Shown: positions 35,712-44,356 of the stretch, one piece after another
Layout: every line of letters starts with the position of its first letter
Position numbering within the stretch: the stretch's first letter is position 1
Assembly (NCBI GenBank): GCA_900465685.1
Contig: UEGR01000011.1
Span: 1-64,000, forward strand
Reading direction: 5' to 3'
DNA: 64,000 nucleotides
From: Hyphomicrobiales bacterium
GTDB taxonomy: Bacteria; Pseudomonadota; Alphaproteobacteria; Rhizobiales; Rhizobiaceae
Translations under genes and position numbers: made by a program
The notes under the pieces: generated by a model
Told to the model about the DNA's origin: nothing
Databases searched by the model: none
What the model saw: the letters and a program-made list of their open reading frames with translations, nothing else

Positions 35712-36778
35712 TATGCTTCATCCTTGGAAAGTACGCGGTCGATACGGGTGCGAACGGGTTCGGGCTCAGGTTCGCCCACCGCGTAAACATCCTTGAACAT
35801 GGAGGTGAGCGGCGGCGCCTTAGACTCGACAGTGAAATCGATAGTGGCGTCCATCTCGGCCGTGATGTCGCCATCCATGGCGTCGAGTGCAGCTTCCTGC
35901 GCCAGACCGGACGAAACAAGCCGATCGCGGGTGAACTTCACCGGATCCTTCTTGCGTCCTTCCAGTTCCTCTGCCTCTGCGCGATATGGGCTCTTGTCCA
36001 TGCGCGCATGACCAAAGAACCGATAGCAGGTGACCGACAGGAAGCCCGGCTTGCCGAGCCGCGCATCGTCGATCAACCCTTGAGCAGCGTTCTTGACTTC
36101 CTCGACATCGATGCCATCGACAACAGCCCCGTTAAGGCCGAACGCATGCGCGCGCTGATCGAAAGCCGTGTTGGCGGTGGCCTGATCGACCCGCGTTCCC
36201 ATGCCGTACTGATTGTTGATGCAGACGAACACCACCGGCAGACCCCAGAGGGCCGCCATGTTCATGCTCTCATAAAGAATGCCCTGCTGCATCGCGCCGT
36301 CACCAAAGAAAGCGAGCGAAACGGAATTCTTCTTCAGATATTTGCTCGACAGTCCCGCACCAACGACGGCGGGAATACCGCCACCGACGATGGCGTTGGC
36401 GCCCAGATGACCGAGCGCCATGTCGGCAATGTGCATGGAACCGCCCTTGCCGTGACAATAGCCGGTTTCCTTGCCGCCGATTTCAGCCATCATCTGCCTC
36501 GGATCAGCGCCACGCGCCAGAAAGATACCGTGGCCCCGATGATGGGTTGTGAAGGTGTCCTGCGGCTGCATGGCGGCACATACACCGGCGGCAGCACCTT
36601 CTTCACCAATGGAAAGGTGAAGCATCGAACCTGCCGTCTGGCCGCGCACGAAGAGTTCGCCGACGCGTTCTTCGAAAGTGCGGATGCGACGCATCGTTCT
36701 ATAGAGTTCGAGAAGATTGGAATTACTCGGATTTTGCACGTGCGCCTCCGACAGACCTGTCTGTTGCAAATTTTTCAT
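35711..36778 (-). CDS. acoA: AcoA-like 2-oxo acid/acetoin dehydrogenase E1 alpha
   Basis: 355 aa thiamine-diphosphate-binding E1 alpha. FFGDGAMQQGILYESMNMA followed by VFVCINN is the GDG...NN cofactor motif (about residues 180-210); HRGHGIFLARG and GKGGSMH are family blocks. The C-terminal HARMDKSPYRAEAE matches acetoin/pyruvate E1 alpha. It follows the transport genes by 19 nt, so sugar import and this cleavage complex share one transcript. Substrate probably a C2-C3 alpha-hydroxyketone rather than housekeeping pyruvate (inference). Confidence 0.9.
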   Translation of the reverse strand: MKNLQQTGLSEAHVQNPSNSNLLELYRTMRRIRTFEERVGELFVRGQTAGSMLHLSIGEEGAAAGVCAAMQPQDTFTTHHRGHGIFLARGADPRQMMAEIGGKETGYCHGKGGSMHIADMALGHLGANAIVGGGIPAVVGAGLSSKYLKKNSVSLAFFGDGAMQQGILYESMNMAALWGLPVVFVCINNQYGMGTRVDQATANTAFDQRAHAFGLNGAVVDGIDVEEVKNAAQGLIDDARLGKPGFLSVTCYRFFGHARMDKSPYRAEAEELEGRKKDPVKFTRDRLVSSGLAQEAALDAMDGDITAEMDATIDFTVESKAPPLTSMFKDVYAVGEPEPEPVRTRIDRVLSKDEA

Positions 36779-36797
36779 GGTGTCCGGTTCAGTGCCC

Positions 36798-37802
36798 TCA
36801 CAGGAGCTTTAGTTTGGTGGTGCGCGAAACAACCGCGACCGCGACGAGAATGATGAGGCCTTTCACGATGCTCTGGATGTAGGTGTCCATGCCAATCAGA
36901 TTGAGGCCGTTATTGATGACGCCGATAAACAGCGCCCCGAAGAAGGTTCCGGCAACCGTTGCCGTGCCGGGACGAAACATGGTCATGCCGATGAAAACCG
37001 TGGCTAACCCGTCGAGGAGATAGCGCTCACCGGCATTGGGCTGGCCGGAACCGAGGCGCGCCGCCAGAAGCGCCCCCGCGACCGCTGCAAAGATAGAGCA
37101 GACGATCAGCGCAGCCGCACGATAGAAGCGACCATTGACGCCCGAAAGTTCGGCAGCCTTGAGATTGCCGCCAACCGCGTAGATGTAACGACCGAAGACG
37201 GTGCGCTCCATGATGAACCAGGCGACAAACACGACGATGACCATTGCATAGGCAAGCACGGGAATACCGAAAAGCTGTCCCTGTCCCAGCCAGAGATAGC
37301 TGGCCGGAAGGCCACCATAGATCGCCCGTCCGCCGGTCATCAGAAAGTTGATGCCATAAAGAATGGAGCCGATGGCAAGCGTGGCAATCAGCGAAGGCAC
37401 GCCGACAAGAGTGACAAGCGCCGCATTGACGGCCCCCACGACAAACCCTGCCCCCAATCCAGCAAGCAAAGCCAATGGCAGTGGCGTGCCCGCGACCAGC
37501 AGCAGCGGCACCAAAATGCCCGCCATGCCAACCATATAGCCGACCGAAAGGTCCATTTCGCGCGCGGCAAAACCGAAGGTCAGGCCCGCGCCGACGATGG
37601 TGAGCATGGCAATCTGCTGAAGAATGTTGAGCAGATTATTGGCTGTCAAAAAACGGTCCACCGTCAGCGAGAAGCCCGCAAACAGCAGGAGCAACACGAA
37701 GAGCGTTGAATATTTCAGCAGCCATTCGCCCTTGAGCTTCTTGCCGAAGCTCTGCGCATGACGCGACGATTGCGGGGCAACGGCGGGGTTCTGTGTATTC
37801 AT
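36798..37802 (-). CDS. Sugar ABC transporter permease (RbsC-like)
   Basis: 334 aa permease with about ten hydrophobic segments; blocks LTFGFAAREMDLSVGYMVG and GVPSLIATLAIGSILYG are typical of RbsC/AraH, as is AELSGVNGRFYR. Starts 4 nt inside the ATPase gene. Imports a monosaccharide, polyol or deoxy derivative with the RbsA- and RbsB-like partners. Confidence 0.93.
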   Translation of the reverse strand: MNTQNPAVAPQSSRHAQSFGKKLKGEWLLKYSTLFVLLLLFAGFSLTVDRFLTANNLLNILQQIAMLTIVGAGLTFGFAAREMDLSVGYMVGMAGILVPLLLVAGTPLPLALLAGLGAGFVVGAVNAALVTLVGVPSLIATLAIGSILYGINFLMTGGRAIYGGLPASYLWLGQGQLFGIPVLAYAMVIVVFVAWFIMERTVFGRYIYAVGGNLKAAELSGVNGRFYRAAALIVCSIFAAVAGALLAARLGSGQPNAGERYLLDGLATVFIGMTMFRPGTATVAGTFFGALFIGVINNGLNLIGMDTYIQSIVKGLIILVAVAVVSRTTKLKLL

Positions 37803-39313
37803 TGGATAACTCCTGCCATTGCGGCAATAAACTTCGCTTCGGAAAAGGCCTCACGCGGAATTTCCGCGCCCGGAGAGCCATTCACGAAGGGGATGACGCG
37901 GTCTGCCACGTCGGCAATTTCCAGAAGGTCGGACGAGGTGACCAGAATGGCCACGCCCTTGTCGGCGAGCCTGCGCATCTGTGCGTGAATTTCACGCTTC
38001 GCGCCGATATCGACACCCTCCGTCGGCTCGATGAAAATCATCAGCCGGTAGTGGTCGTCTGCGCCGTAAAGCCACTTGCCGATCGACACCTTCTGCTTGT
38101 TGCCGCCGCTCAGATCCTTCACGAACTGATTACGCGAATGCGCCTTCACGTTCAGTAGCTGCATGGTGCGGTCGGCTTCCTGCGCTTCACGGCGCATCGA
38201 CAGAACGCCTGTGCCGCCCAAGGCCGCAAAGGACGGATGCACCATGGCAAGGTTTTCACGCACATCCCAATCGCCGATCAGCGAATATTCCATGCGGTGA
38301 TCGGGAACCAGCGCAACACCCTTTTTTTGCATGGTGCGCGCATCGATCCGGGCAATCGTTTCACCCTGAAAACGGCAGGTGCCGCTGGTGACGCCGCTTG
38401 CCGCATAAAGCGAACGGGCAAAGCCAAAATGGCCAGCGCCAGTCAAGCCGATCAGCCCGACGATCTCACCCGCACGGATGGAAAATTTGTCAACGTGCAG
38501 ACCGCCTGCATGCCAATCGCTGACTTCCAGCACCACAGGACCGAAACTGCGATTGTCACTGGCTTCCTGCGCCATCGCCGTCTTGCCGCCCGAGCGTTGC
38601 AGCATCATATCGATCAACCCGGCTTCGCTCGCTTCCGTGGCCTGAAGCGTCGCAATGTGACGACCATCGCGCAGAACTGTAATTCTATCGCTCAATGCCT
38701 TGATTTCAGAAAGGAAATGGCTGATCAAAACGATCCCGACGCCTTGCTGCGGCAGGGTCTTGATGATCTCCCAAAGGCTCTCTTTTTCGCGCGCGGGCAA
38801 CGTTGCCGTGGGTTCATCGAGGATGAGCAGACGGACATTGCCACGCAGTGCGCGGACAATTTCGATGATCTTCTGATCTGCCATAGGCAGCATATCGACC
38901 TGCTCGTCGAGGTCGATGGAAACTTGCGGGAACCAGCGCTTGAGCAAGTCATTGGCGCGCGACAGCAGCTTGCGCTTGTCAATAACACCAAGGCCCATGC
39001 GAGGCTCGTCGCCCAGCAGAATATTCTGCGCGCCGGTCAATCCGGGAACGAGACTGCCCTCCTGCGACACATGCGCGATACCCTTGCGCAGCGCATCACC
39101 GGCACTTGCAAGCTTCACCTCGGTGCCATCAATGGTGATCGTGCCCGAAGTCGGGCTTTTGCTGCCGCCAAGAATACTGACCAGAGTGGTCTTTCCGGCG
39201 CCGTTTTCTCCGATCAGTCCATGCACCTCATCAAACCGAAACTCGGCGCTCACCTGATCCAGCGCCAGCGTTCCGGGATAGGACATAACGATCTGCGACA
39301 GGCTTACGGCCAT
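37799..39313 (-). CDS. Sugar ABC transporter ATPase (RbsA-like, two nucleotide-binding domains)
   Basis: 504 aa with two ATPase halves. Domain 1: Walker A GENGAGKTT, Walker B LILDEPTATL. Domain 2 is degenerate as in RbsA: GLTGAGHFGFARSLY in place of Walker A, but LSGGNKQKVSIGKWL is kept; its Walker B reads LMIFIEPTEGVD, with the aspartate lost. Hence one catalytic and one degenerate ATP site per chain is expected. Begins 93 nt after the binding-protein gene, beyond a stem-loop. Confidence 0.93.
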   Translation of the reverse strand: MAVSLSQIVMSYPGTLALDQVSAEFRFDEVHGLIGENGAGKTTLVSILGGSKSPTSGTITIDGTEVKLASAGDALRKGIAHVSQEGSLVPGLTGAQNILLGDEPRMGLGVIDKRKLLSRANDLLKRWFPQVSIDLDEQVDMLPMADQKIIEIVRALRGNVRLLILDEPTATLPAREKESLWEIIKTLPQQGVGIVLISHFLSEIKALSDRITVLRDGRHIATLQATEASEAGLIDMMLQRSGGKTAMAQEASDNRSFGPVVLEVSDWHAGGLHVDKFSIRAGEIVGLIGLTGAGHFGFARSLYAASGVTSGTCRFQGETIARIDARTMQKKGVALVPDHRMEYSLIGDWDVRENLAMVHPSFAALGGTGVLSMRREAQEADRTMQLLNVKAHSRNQFVKDLSGGNKQKVSIGKWLYGADDHYRLMIFIEPTEGVDIGAKREIHAQMRRLADKGVAILVTSSDLLEIADVADRVIPFVNGSPGAEIPREAFSEAKFIAAMAGVIQ

Positions 39314-39349
39314 CGGAGAACTCCCATGAATTCAATCTACTCTAAAAGG

Positions 39350-39380
39350 GGCCGGAGCGCGGAACGTTCACGCTCCGGCC
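39350..39380 (-). other. Intercistronic stem-loop after the RbsB-like gene
   Basis: Perfect 10-bp inverted repeat GGCCGGAGCG / CGCTCCGGCC with an 11-nt loop, 26 nt after the binding-protein stop. On the minus strand it is followed by CCTTTTAG, so partial termination is possible in addition to mRNA stabilisation. Confidence 0.7.
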
Positions 39381-39406
39381 AGATGCAGGCAACTTTGGGG
39401 GCTTGC

Positions 39407-40360
39407 CTACTTCTTCGGGAGGAAGTCCTTGCAGTTCTGCTTGGTGACGAGCGGCGCATCGAGATAAACGGTCTTCGACGGAATGACCTTTGCAGCGTCT
39501 TCCTTCTTGACCACAATGCTCTCGATCCATTCGCCGGTCTGTGCGCCCATCTTTTCAAATGGCTGCGAAACCGTTGCGATCATCAGGCTGTCAGGCTTGC
39601 AGACTTCTTCGATCGCCTGCGGATGGCCGTCGATGCCGATGACTTTGACATTCTTCAATCCGGCGGCGTTCAGCGCGTTGATGGCGGCCTGTGCAGGCTC
39701 ATCCCAAGGCGCCCAAACAGCATTGATGTCTTCGCCAAAGCGCGATGCATAGTCCTGCATGGTCTTGGTCGTATCTTCGAAGAAGGCCGTGTAATCGATA
39801 TTGTGCTCGGCAATGACCTTCACTTCCGGATATTCCTTCAGCACGGTTTCCATCACGTCGCCGCGCTTGCGGGTGCCGTGGTGCTCTGCCATGCGCAGGA
39901 AGATCAGATTGCCCTTGCCGCCCATTTCATTAAGCAAATATGGCGACACATCAGCCGACATGGCCCAGTTATTGGTAGTGACATCGACCACAACGCCGTC
40001 AACCTGACCGCTATCAATGGCGAAAACCGGAATTTTGGCCGCAACAGCGGAATCGATGGCGGCACGCGAGGCGCGCAGATCCGACATGCTAACGATGATT
40101 GCGTCTACACCGCGCGAGGCAGCATCCTGAATGTTCGACGCCGTGCGTTCGCCCGAGCCACCGCTATCCAGAACGCTGATGCTCCAATCCTTGTTGGTTT
40201 CCTTGAGCCAGGCATCAAAGCCAGCTTTTGCACGCTGCTCGGACTGCGCCGCAGCGTTGGAATGCACCCAGGCCACATTGGTAGCCGACGCGCTTGCCGT
40301 GCCCATGAGCATGGCCAGAGCTGCGACAGCCATGGTTTTCCTGAAAAGTCCCGAACCCAT
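39407..40360 (-). CDS. Sugar ABC transporter substrate-binding protein (RbsB-like)
   Basis: 317 aa. Signal peptide MGSGLFRKTMAVAALAMLMG, cleaved near SASA, then a type I periplasmic-binding fold (NVAWVHSNAAAQSEQRAKAGF; VDAIIVSMSD; VWAPWDEPAQAA; VIGIDGHPQAIE). ATG 40360 has GGGAGGAAAA in front; the longer frame upstream has no ribosome site. First gene of the ten-gene operon. Ligand likely a carbohydrate or polyol; identity unknown. Confidence 0.92.
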   Translation of the reverse strand: MGSGLFRKTMAVAALAMLMGTASASATNVAWVHSNAAAQSEQRAKAGFDAWLKETNKDWSISVLDSGGSGERTASNIQDAASRGVDAIIVSMSDLRASRAAIDSAVAAKIPVFAIDSGQVDGVVVDVTTNNWAMSADVSPYLLNEMGGKGNLIFLRMAEHHGTRKRGDVMETVLKEYPEVKVIAEHNIDYTAFFEDTTKTMQDYASRFGEDINAVWAPWDEPAQAAINALNAAGLKNVKVIGIDGHPQAIEEVCKPDSLMIATVSQPFEKMGAQTGEWIESIVVKKEDAAKVIPSKTVYLDAPLVTKQNCKDFLPKK

Positions 40361-40618
40361 TTTTTCCTCCCACAAGCCATGTGGTTGGCTCCACAACTGG
40401 CTTTGAATTACTGTTTCCCGGCACACATGCAGTTCAGTTCGAGCTGGTCAGTGCCTGTTACGGATGGCGCCATCGCCTCCCGCACTCCTCCACACCCGAT
40501 GCACTGGCGAATGTCGGTCTCTGCTCCTCCAGAAACGCCATTCGGCTGCCTGTGCTTCAGGTTCCATTCCGATTGACCTGCCCGCTCTTTCGCGCTCTTG
40601 TCCGCCGGAACGATTGGT

Positions 40619-40647
40619 ATTAAGCGTCGGCAAATTACAAATGTCAA
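40619..40647 (-). promoter_or_regulatory. Predicted promoter of the Rbs/Aco-like operon
   Basis: Minus-strand TTGACA (40647-40642), 17 nt, CTTAAT (40624-40619). The -35 box straddles the inner edge of one arm of the large inverted repeat, so a protein bound there would block the promoter. The leader to the first start codon is about 250 nt and contains the 12-bp palindrome GATGGCGCCATC at 40463-40474, of unknown role. Confidence 0.5.
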
Positions 40648-40672
40648 ATAGAAATACATTTGTAATTTGCCG
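40628..40672. promoter_or_regulatory. 17-bp-arm perfect inverted repeat, probable SorC operator
   Basis: CGGCAAATTACAAATGT (40628-40644), 11-nt spacer, ACATTTGTAATTTGCCG (40656-40672), with no mismatch. It lies in the 335-nt divergent region between the RbsB-like gene and the SorC regulator, ending 23 nt before the regulator start codon and overlapping the -35 of the operon. Size and position fit a tetrameric SorC-type regulator binding both strands' control region. A 45-nt RNA hairpin is the alternative. Confidence 0.75.
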
Positions 40673-40695
40673 TGCAGAAATTGAGCGAGGGACAG

Positions 40696-41670
40696 ATGAG
40701 TGAATCCGAAGACAGCCTCATGGTGCGCGTGGCGTGGCTCTATTACGTTGGCGGATTCAACCAGGAGGCGACCGCATCCCGACTGGGCCTAACCCGGGCG
40801 CGCGTGAACAAGATATTGGGCGAGGCCCGCGAAAGCGGCCTTGTCAGCATTTCCATCGACCACCAGAACGCAGGCACATTGCCCGTGGAAAACGAGCTGA
40901 TGCGCCGCCATGGATTGGATTTTTGTATTTCAACACCGCCATTTGGCTTTCATGCAGATGAAGATACGGCATCGGAAATCCGCAAGCAGGTTTCATTCCG
41001 GGCCGTCGGTGTTGCCGCTGCCACTTATCTGAAAAGCTTTCTGGCCGACAATGAGGAAGCCACCATCGGCACCGGCTGGGGACGAACCATCGAGCAGATG
41101 ACATTGCAACTTGCGGGTGTACGCGCACCGCAGGCGCGCTTCATCTCCGTCATGGGATCGCTGACCGCGAACTCCGCCTATAATCCATTTGAAGTTGTGC
41201 ACATGCTGGCGCGGCGGACGGGCGGGCAAGGCTTTTTCCTGCCGGTTCCGTTCATCGCTGATTCCGCAGAAGACCGAAAAGTGCTCATTTCGCAGCGCTC
41301 TGTGGCGCGCGCGCTGGAGATTGCCCGCACAGCGTCGGTTTGCTTCATCAGCGCTGGCGAGTTGACGGAGGATTCCCTGTTGCGCCGCCAGAACATGCTC
41401 AGCAAATCCGAGCTGGAAAGCCTGCGTGCCGCCGGTGCAATCGGCGACACCAACGGCATTTTCTTCGACAAGGATGGTCAGCAGGTCGAGCACGAGATGA
41501 ACCAGCGCACCATCGCACTCAGCTTTGCCGAGCTGAAGAAAGTTCAGGTCGTGCTGCTCATCGCTGGGCAAGAGAAAGCTGCGGCAGCGAAGGCGCTTCT
41601 GAAAAGCGGCATCGTCAACGGCCTCATCATCGATGGTGACGCCGCTGACACGCTGCTGGCGCTTTCATAA
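40696..41670 (+). CDS. SorC/DeoR-type sugar-binding transcriptional regulator 2
   Basis: 324 aa. HTH region VRVAWLYYVGGFNQEATASR continuing LGLTRARVNKIL (about residues 9-40), then the SorC effector domain (GTGWGRTIEQMTLQLAGV, SVMGSLTANSAYNPFEVVHM). ATG 40696 follows GAGGGAC; a GTG 24 nt upstream is inside the inverted repeat and less likely. Divergent from the Rbs/Aco-like operon, which it most likely controls in response to a phosphorylated sugar made by the FGGY kinase. Ends 8 nt before the convergent betC stop. Confidence 0.93.
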   Translation: MSESEDSLMVRVAWLYYVGGFNQEATASRLGLTRARVNKILGEARESGLVSISIDHQNAGTLPVENELMRRHGLDFCISTPPFGFHADEDTASEIRKQVSFRAVGVAAATYLKSFLADNEEATIGTGWGRTIEQMTLQLAGVRAPQARFISVMGSLTANSAYNPFEVVHMLARRTGGQGFFLPVPFIADSAEDRKVLISQRSVARALEIARTASVCFISAGELTEDSLLRRQNMLSKSELESLRAAGAIGDTNGIFFDKDGQQVEHEMNQRTIALSFAELKKVQVVLLIAGQEKAAAAKALLKSGIVNGLIIDGDAADTLLALS

Positions 41671-41678
41671 CGCGTGCC

Positions 41679-43190
41679 TTACCCGCGCGGAAAGCGCTGG
41701 TTGTCCTCCAGCACATTCAGGTCCATGTGGTTTCGCATATAGCGTTCCGACGCCTTTTGCAGCGGCTGATAATCCCACGGATAATATGCCCCGTTGCGCA
41801 AGGCCGGATAGACCACATGGCGGCGGGCCTGACTGGCGCGAACATGCGCATCGAAGAGATTGAGGTTCCAGCGGCCCAGCGCCTTTTCCATCAGTTGTTC
41901 AAGTATCACGCGATGCTCGGACCTTGCCGCCAAATTGTGCAACTCATCCGGATCATCCGCGAGATTGAACAATTGCGGTGGGTCAACACGGCAAAGATTG
42001 ATCTTCCATTGTCCTTCACGCAGCGAAACCATCGGCGCAACCGTGCCTTCAGCCGCATATTCGCATGGCACCGCACCGCGTTCCTTCGTGCCAACCGCGA
42101 CCTCCAGCAACGAAACACCATCGGTCCATGGCATGATGCCGTTGAGGTCGATACCCGCCAGATCGGCCAGCGTCGGCAACACGTCCAGCGTTGAGGCGGG
42201 CGCAGCGATCAAACCCACCGGCATCTGTGGCGCAGCGATCATCAGCGGCACACGTGCGGAGCCTTCGAAAAAGCTCATCTTGAACCACATGCCGCGTTCA
42301 CCCAGCATGTCACCGTGGTCGGAGGTGAAGATGACAATCGTATCGTCTGCCATATTGCAACGCTCGATCACATCCAGCAGGCCGCCGATTTTCTCATCGA
42401 CATAGGAAATATTGGCGAAATAGGCCTGCCGCGCTGCCCTGATCTGTTCACGGGTCAGTTCGTAATCCTCAGCCTTGGAAGCGCGAAGCAACCGCTCGCT
42501 ATGCGGATCGATTTCGCTTTCCGCCAGCGGTCCGATCTTCGGGTCAAGTTCTGGAATATCCGCATACAGGTCAAAGAAGCGCTTGCGCGCCACGTAAGGA
42601 TCATGCGGATGGGTGAAGCTGACGGTCAGGCACCAAGGGCGTTCATCATGGCCCCGCGCCAGATCGTAAAGCTTTGCCTCGGCCTGATAGGCGACTTCGT
42701 CATCATATTCGAGTTGGTTGGTGATTTCCGCAAAACCGGCCCCGGTGATGGAACCCAGATTGTGATACCACCAGTCGATGCGCTCTCCCGGTTTGCGATA
42801 ATCCGGCGTCCAGCCAAAATCAGCAGGATAGATGTCCGTCGTCAGACGCTGCTCGAAGCCGTGTAGCTGGTCGGGGCCGACAAAATGCATCTTGCCGGAA
42901 AGCGCGGTCTGATACCCCGCATTGCGCAAGTGGTGCGCATAGGTTGGTATCTCGGATGAGAATTCGGCTGCATTGTCATAAACGCCGGTGCGGAATGGCA
43001 GCTGGCCCGACATCAGAGAAGCGCGCGCCGGAGCGCAAAGCGGGCTTGCCGTGTAGCAATTCGCAAAACGGGTGGAACGCTCGGCAAGCTTGCGCAAATG
43101 CGGGACATGCAGAAAGTCGGCTGGGCCATCCGGGAAAAACGTCCCGTTCAACTGGTCAACCATGAGAATGAGGATATTCGGCTTTTTCAT
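41679..43190 (-). CDS. betC: Choline-sulfatase
   Basis: 503 aa type I sulfatase. Formylglycine motif CAPARASLMSG (Cys near residue 52), metal ligands in LMVDQLN and IFTSDHGDMLGE, and the choline-sulfatase-specific N-terminal stretch NGTFFPDGPADFLHVP plus the C-terminal tail rich in MRNHMDLNVLED. Converts choline-O-sulfate to choline and sulfate in the cytoplasm, feeding glycine betaine synthesis or carbon use. ATG 43190 matches the N-terminus of known BetC; ATG 43211 would add seven residues. Second gene after choX, separated by a stem-loop. Confidence 0.93.
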   Translation of the reverse strand: MKKPNILILMVDQLNGTFFPDGPADFLHVPHLRKLAERSTRFANCYTASPLCAPARASLMSGQLPFRTGVYDNAAEFSSEIPTYAHHLRNAGYQTALSGKMHFVGPDQLHGFEQRLTTDIYPADFGWTPDYRKPGERIDWWYHNLGSITGAGFAEITNQLEYDDEVAYQAEAKLYDLARGHDERPWCLTVSFTHPHDPYVARKRFFDLYADIPELDPKIGPLAESEIDPHSERLLRASKAEDYELTREQIRAARQAYFANISYVDEKIGGLLDVIERCNMADDTIVIFTSDHGDMLGERGMWFKMSFFEGSARVPLMIAAPQMPVGLIAAPASTLDVLPTLADLAGIDLNGIMPWTDGVSLLEVAVGTKERGAVPCEYAAEGTVAPMVSLREGQWKINLCRVDPPQLFNLADDPDELHNLAARSEHRVILEQLMEKALGRWNLNLFDAHVRASQARRHVVYPALRNGAYYPWDYQPLQKASERYMRNHMDLNVLEDNQRFPRG

Positions 43191-43227
43191 CTGTGCGGAA
43201 CCATCTGGCATAAGTGAAACGCGAAAT

Positions 43228-43249
43228 GGCGGGCATCGAAATGCCCGCC
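43228..43249 (-). other. Intercistronic stem-loop between choX and betC
   Basis: Perfect 9-bp inverted repeat GGCGGGCAT / ATGCCCGCC closed by a CGAA (UUCG on the minus-strand RNA) tetraloop, 22 nt after the choX stop. UUCG loops are exceptionally stable. Likely sets a higher level of the binding protein than of the sulfatase. Confidence 0.7.
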
Positions 43250-43271
43250 TTGCAATCTTTACGTTTGACGA

Positions 43272-44216
43272 TCAGATACCGAGGCTTGCCTTGACGGCGG
43301 CAGCGCCTGGTTCGCCCTTCAGCGTGGTCACGCCAGCCAGCCATTTGTCGATCTGTTCCGGATGGGCTTTCAGCCATTCCTTTGCAGCCGCCGAACCTTC
43401 CGCGCCCTCGTCCAGAATCTTGCCCATCAGCTCGTTTTCAATATCCACGGTGAAGGTGAGGTTCTTGAAGAAGGTTGCAGCATTCGGGCAGTTCGCCGAC
43501 CAGCCGGTGCGGGCGAGCGTGTAGACTTCAGCACCGCCAAAGTTAGGGCCGAAATAATCATCGCCACCAGACAGATATTCAATCTTCAGCTTGGTGTTCA
43601 TAGGATGCGGAGCCCAGGCAAGAAACACGACCCAGCCCTTGTCCTTGTTCTTGCGGTCCACCTGCGCAAGCATGGCCTGCTCGCTGGATTCCACGATCTT
43701 CCAGCCGTTCAGCTTGAATTTCGGATCTTCGATGATTTTTTGGATATTCTGGTTGGCAGGAGCACCCGGCTCGATACCGTAAATCTCCTTGCCGAATTTA
43801 TCGCCATGGGCAGCAAGATCGGCAAAATCCTTGATGCCTTCGCTCGCGACATAATCCGGCACTGCGAGCGTGAATTTTGCGCCTTCCAGATTTTTGACGA
43901 TCACCTCAGCCGCTTTAGCCTTGTCGAGATCATCGCGGAATTTCTGCTGTGCTGGCATCCAGTTGCCAAGGAAGACATCGAGATTGCCAGTTTTGAGGGC
44001 TTCATAGCCAATCGGCACAGACATTGTCTTCACATCGGGCTTATAGCCAAGGCCAGTCAGCAGCACACTTGCAATGGAATTGGTCGAGGTAATATCAGTC
44101 CAGCCTGGATCGGACAGGCGGATTGTTTCGCATGCAGCCGGATCGGCAGCATAAGCCGTTCCCGCCAGCCCCGTGAACGCCGCAAACGCCAGTGCAGTCA
44201 TCTTCAAATAACGCAT
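43272..44216 (-). CDS. choX: Choline-binding periplasmic protein of an ABC importer
   Basis: 314 aa. Signal peptide MRYLKMTALAFAAFTG, cleaved after AYA; mature protein begins DPAACETIRLSDPGWTDITS, and keeps tryptophans and tyrosines of the quaternary-amine cage (GNWMPAQQKF, FLAWAPHPMN). Best match is ChoX/ProX-type choline binders. The start at 44216 is preceded by GAGGGG. The permease and ATPase partners (choWV) are not in this window, so they must lie elsewhere. Confidence 0.9.
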   Translation of the reverse strand: MRYLKMTALAFAAFTGLAGTAYAADPAACETIRLSDPGWTDITSTNSIASVLLTGLGYKPDVKTMSVPIGYEALKTGNLDVFLGNWMPAQQKFRDDLDKAKAAEVIVKNLEGAKFTLAVPDYVASEGIKDFADLAAHGDKFGKEIYGIEPGAPANQNIQKIIEDPKFKLNGWKIVESSEQAMLAQVDRKNKDKGWVVFLAWAPHPMNTKLKIEYLSGGDDYFGPNFGGAEVYTLARTGWSANCPNAATFFKNLTFTVDIENELMGKILDEGAEGSAAAKEWLKAHPEQIDKWLAGVTTLKGEPGAAAVKASLGI

Positions 44217-44356
44217 CGGAGACCCCTCGTTGATGGATGCATTCCGCATCTCGTACAATCAAAAGCCGTTATGGCTTGCATTTCGACTTTCAGGAAAACA
44301 CCATTTGCGCTAAGGAAAAACCCATTCATTTTTTATCGACGATATAAAGGTTCTTT

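Noticed and set aside
38237-40576. Long plus-strand open frame of about 779 codons opposite the RbsA- and RbsB-like genes
   Set aside because: It lies antisense to two well-supported transporter genes, has no recognisable domain and has the Arg/His/Gln-rich composition of a shadow frame in GC-rich DNA.
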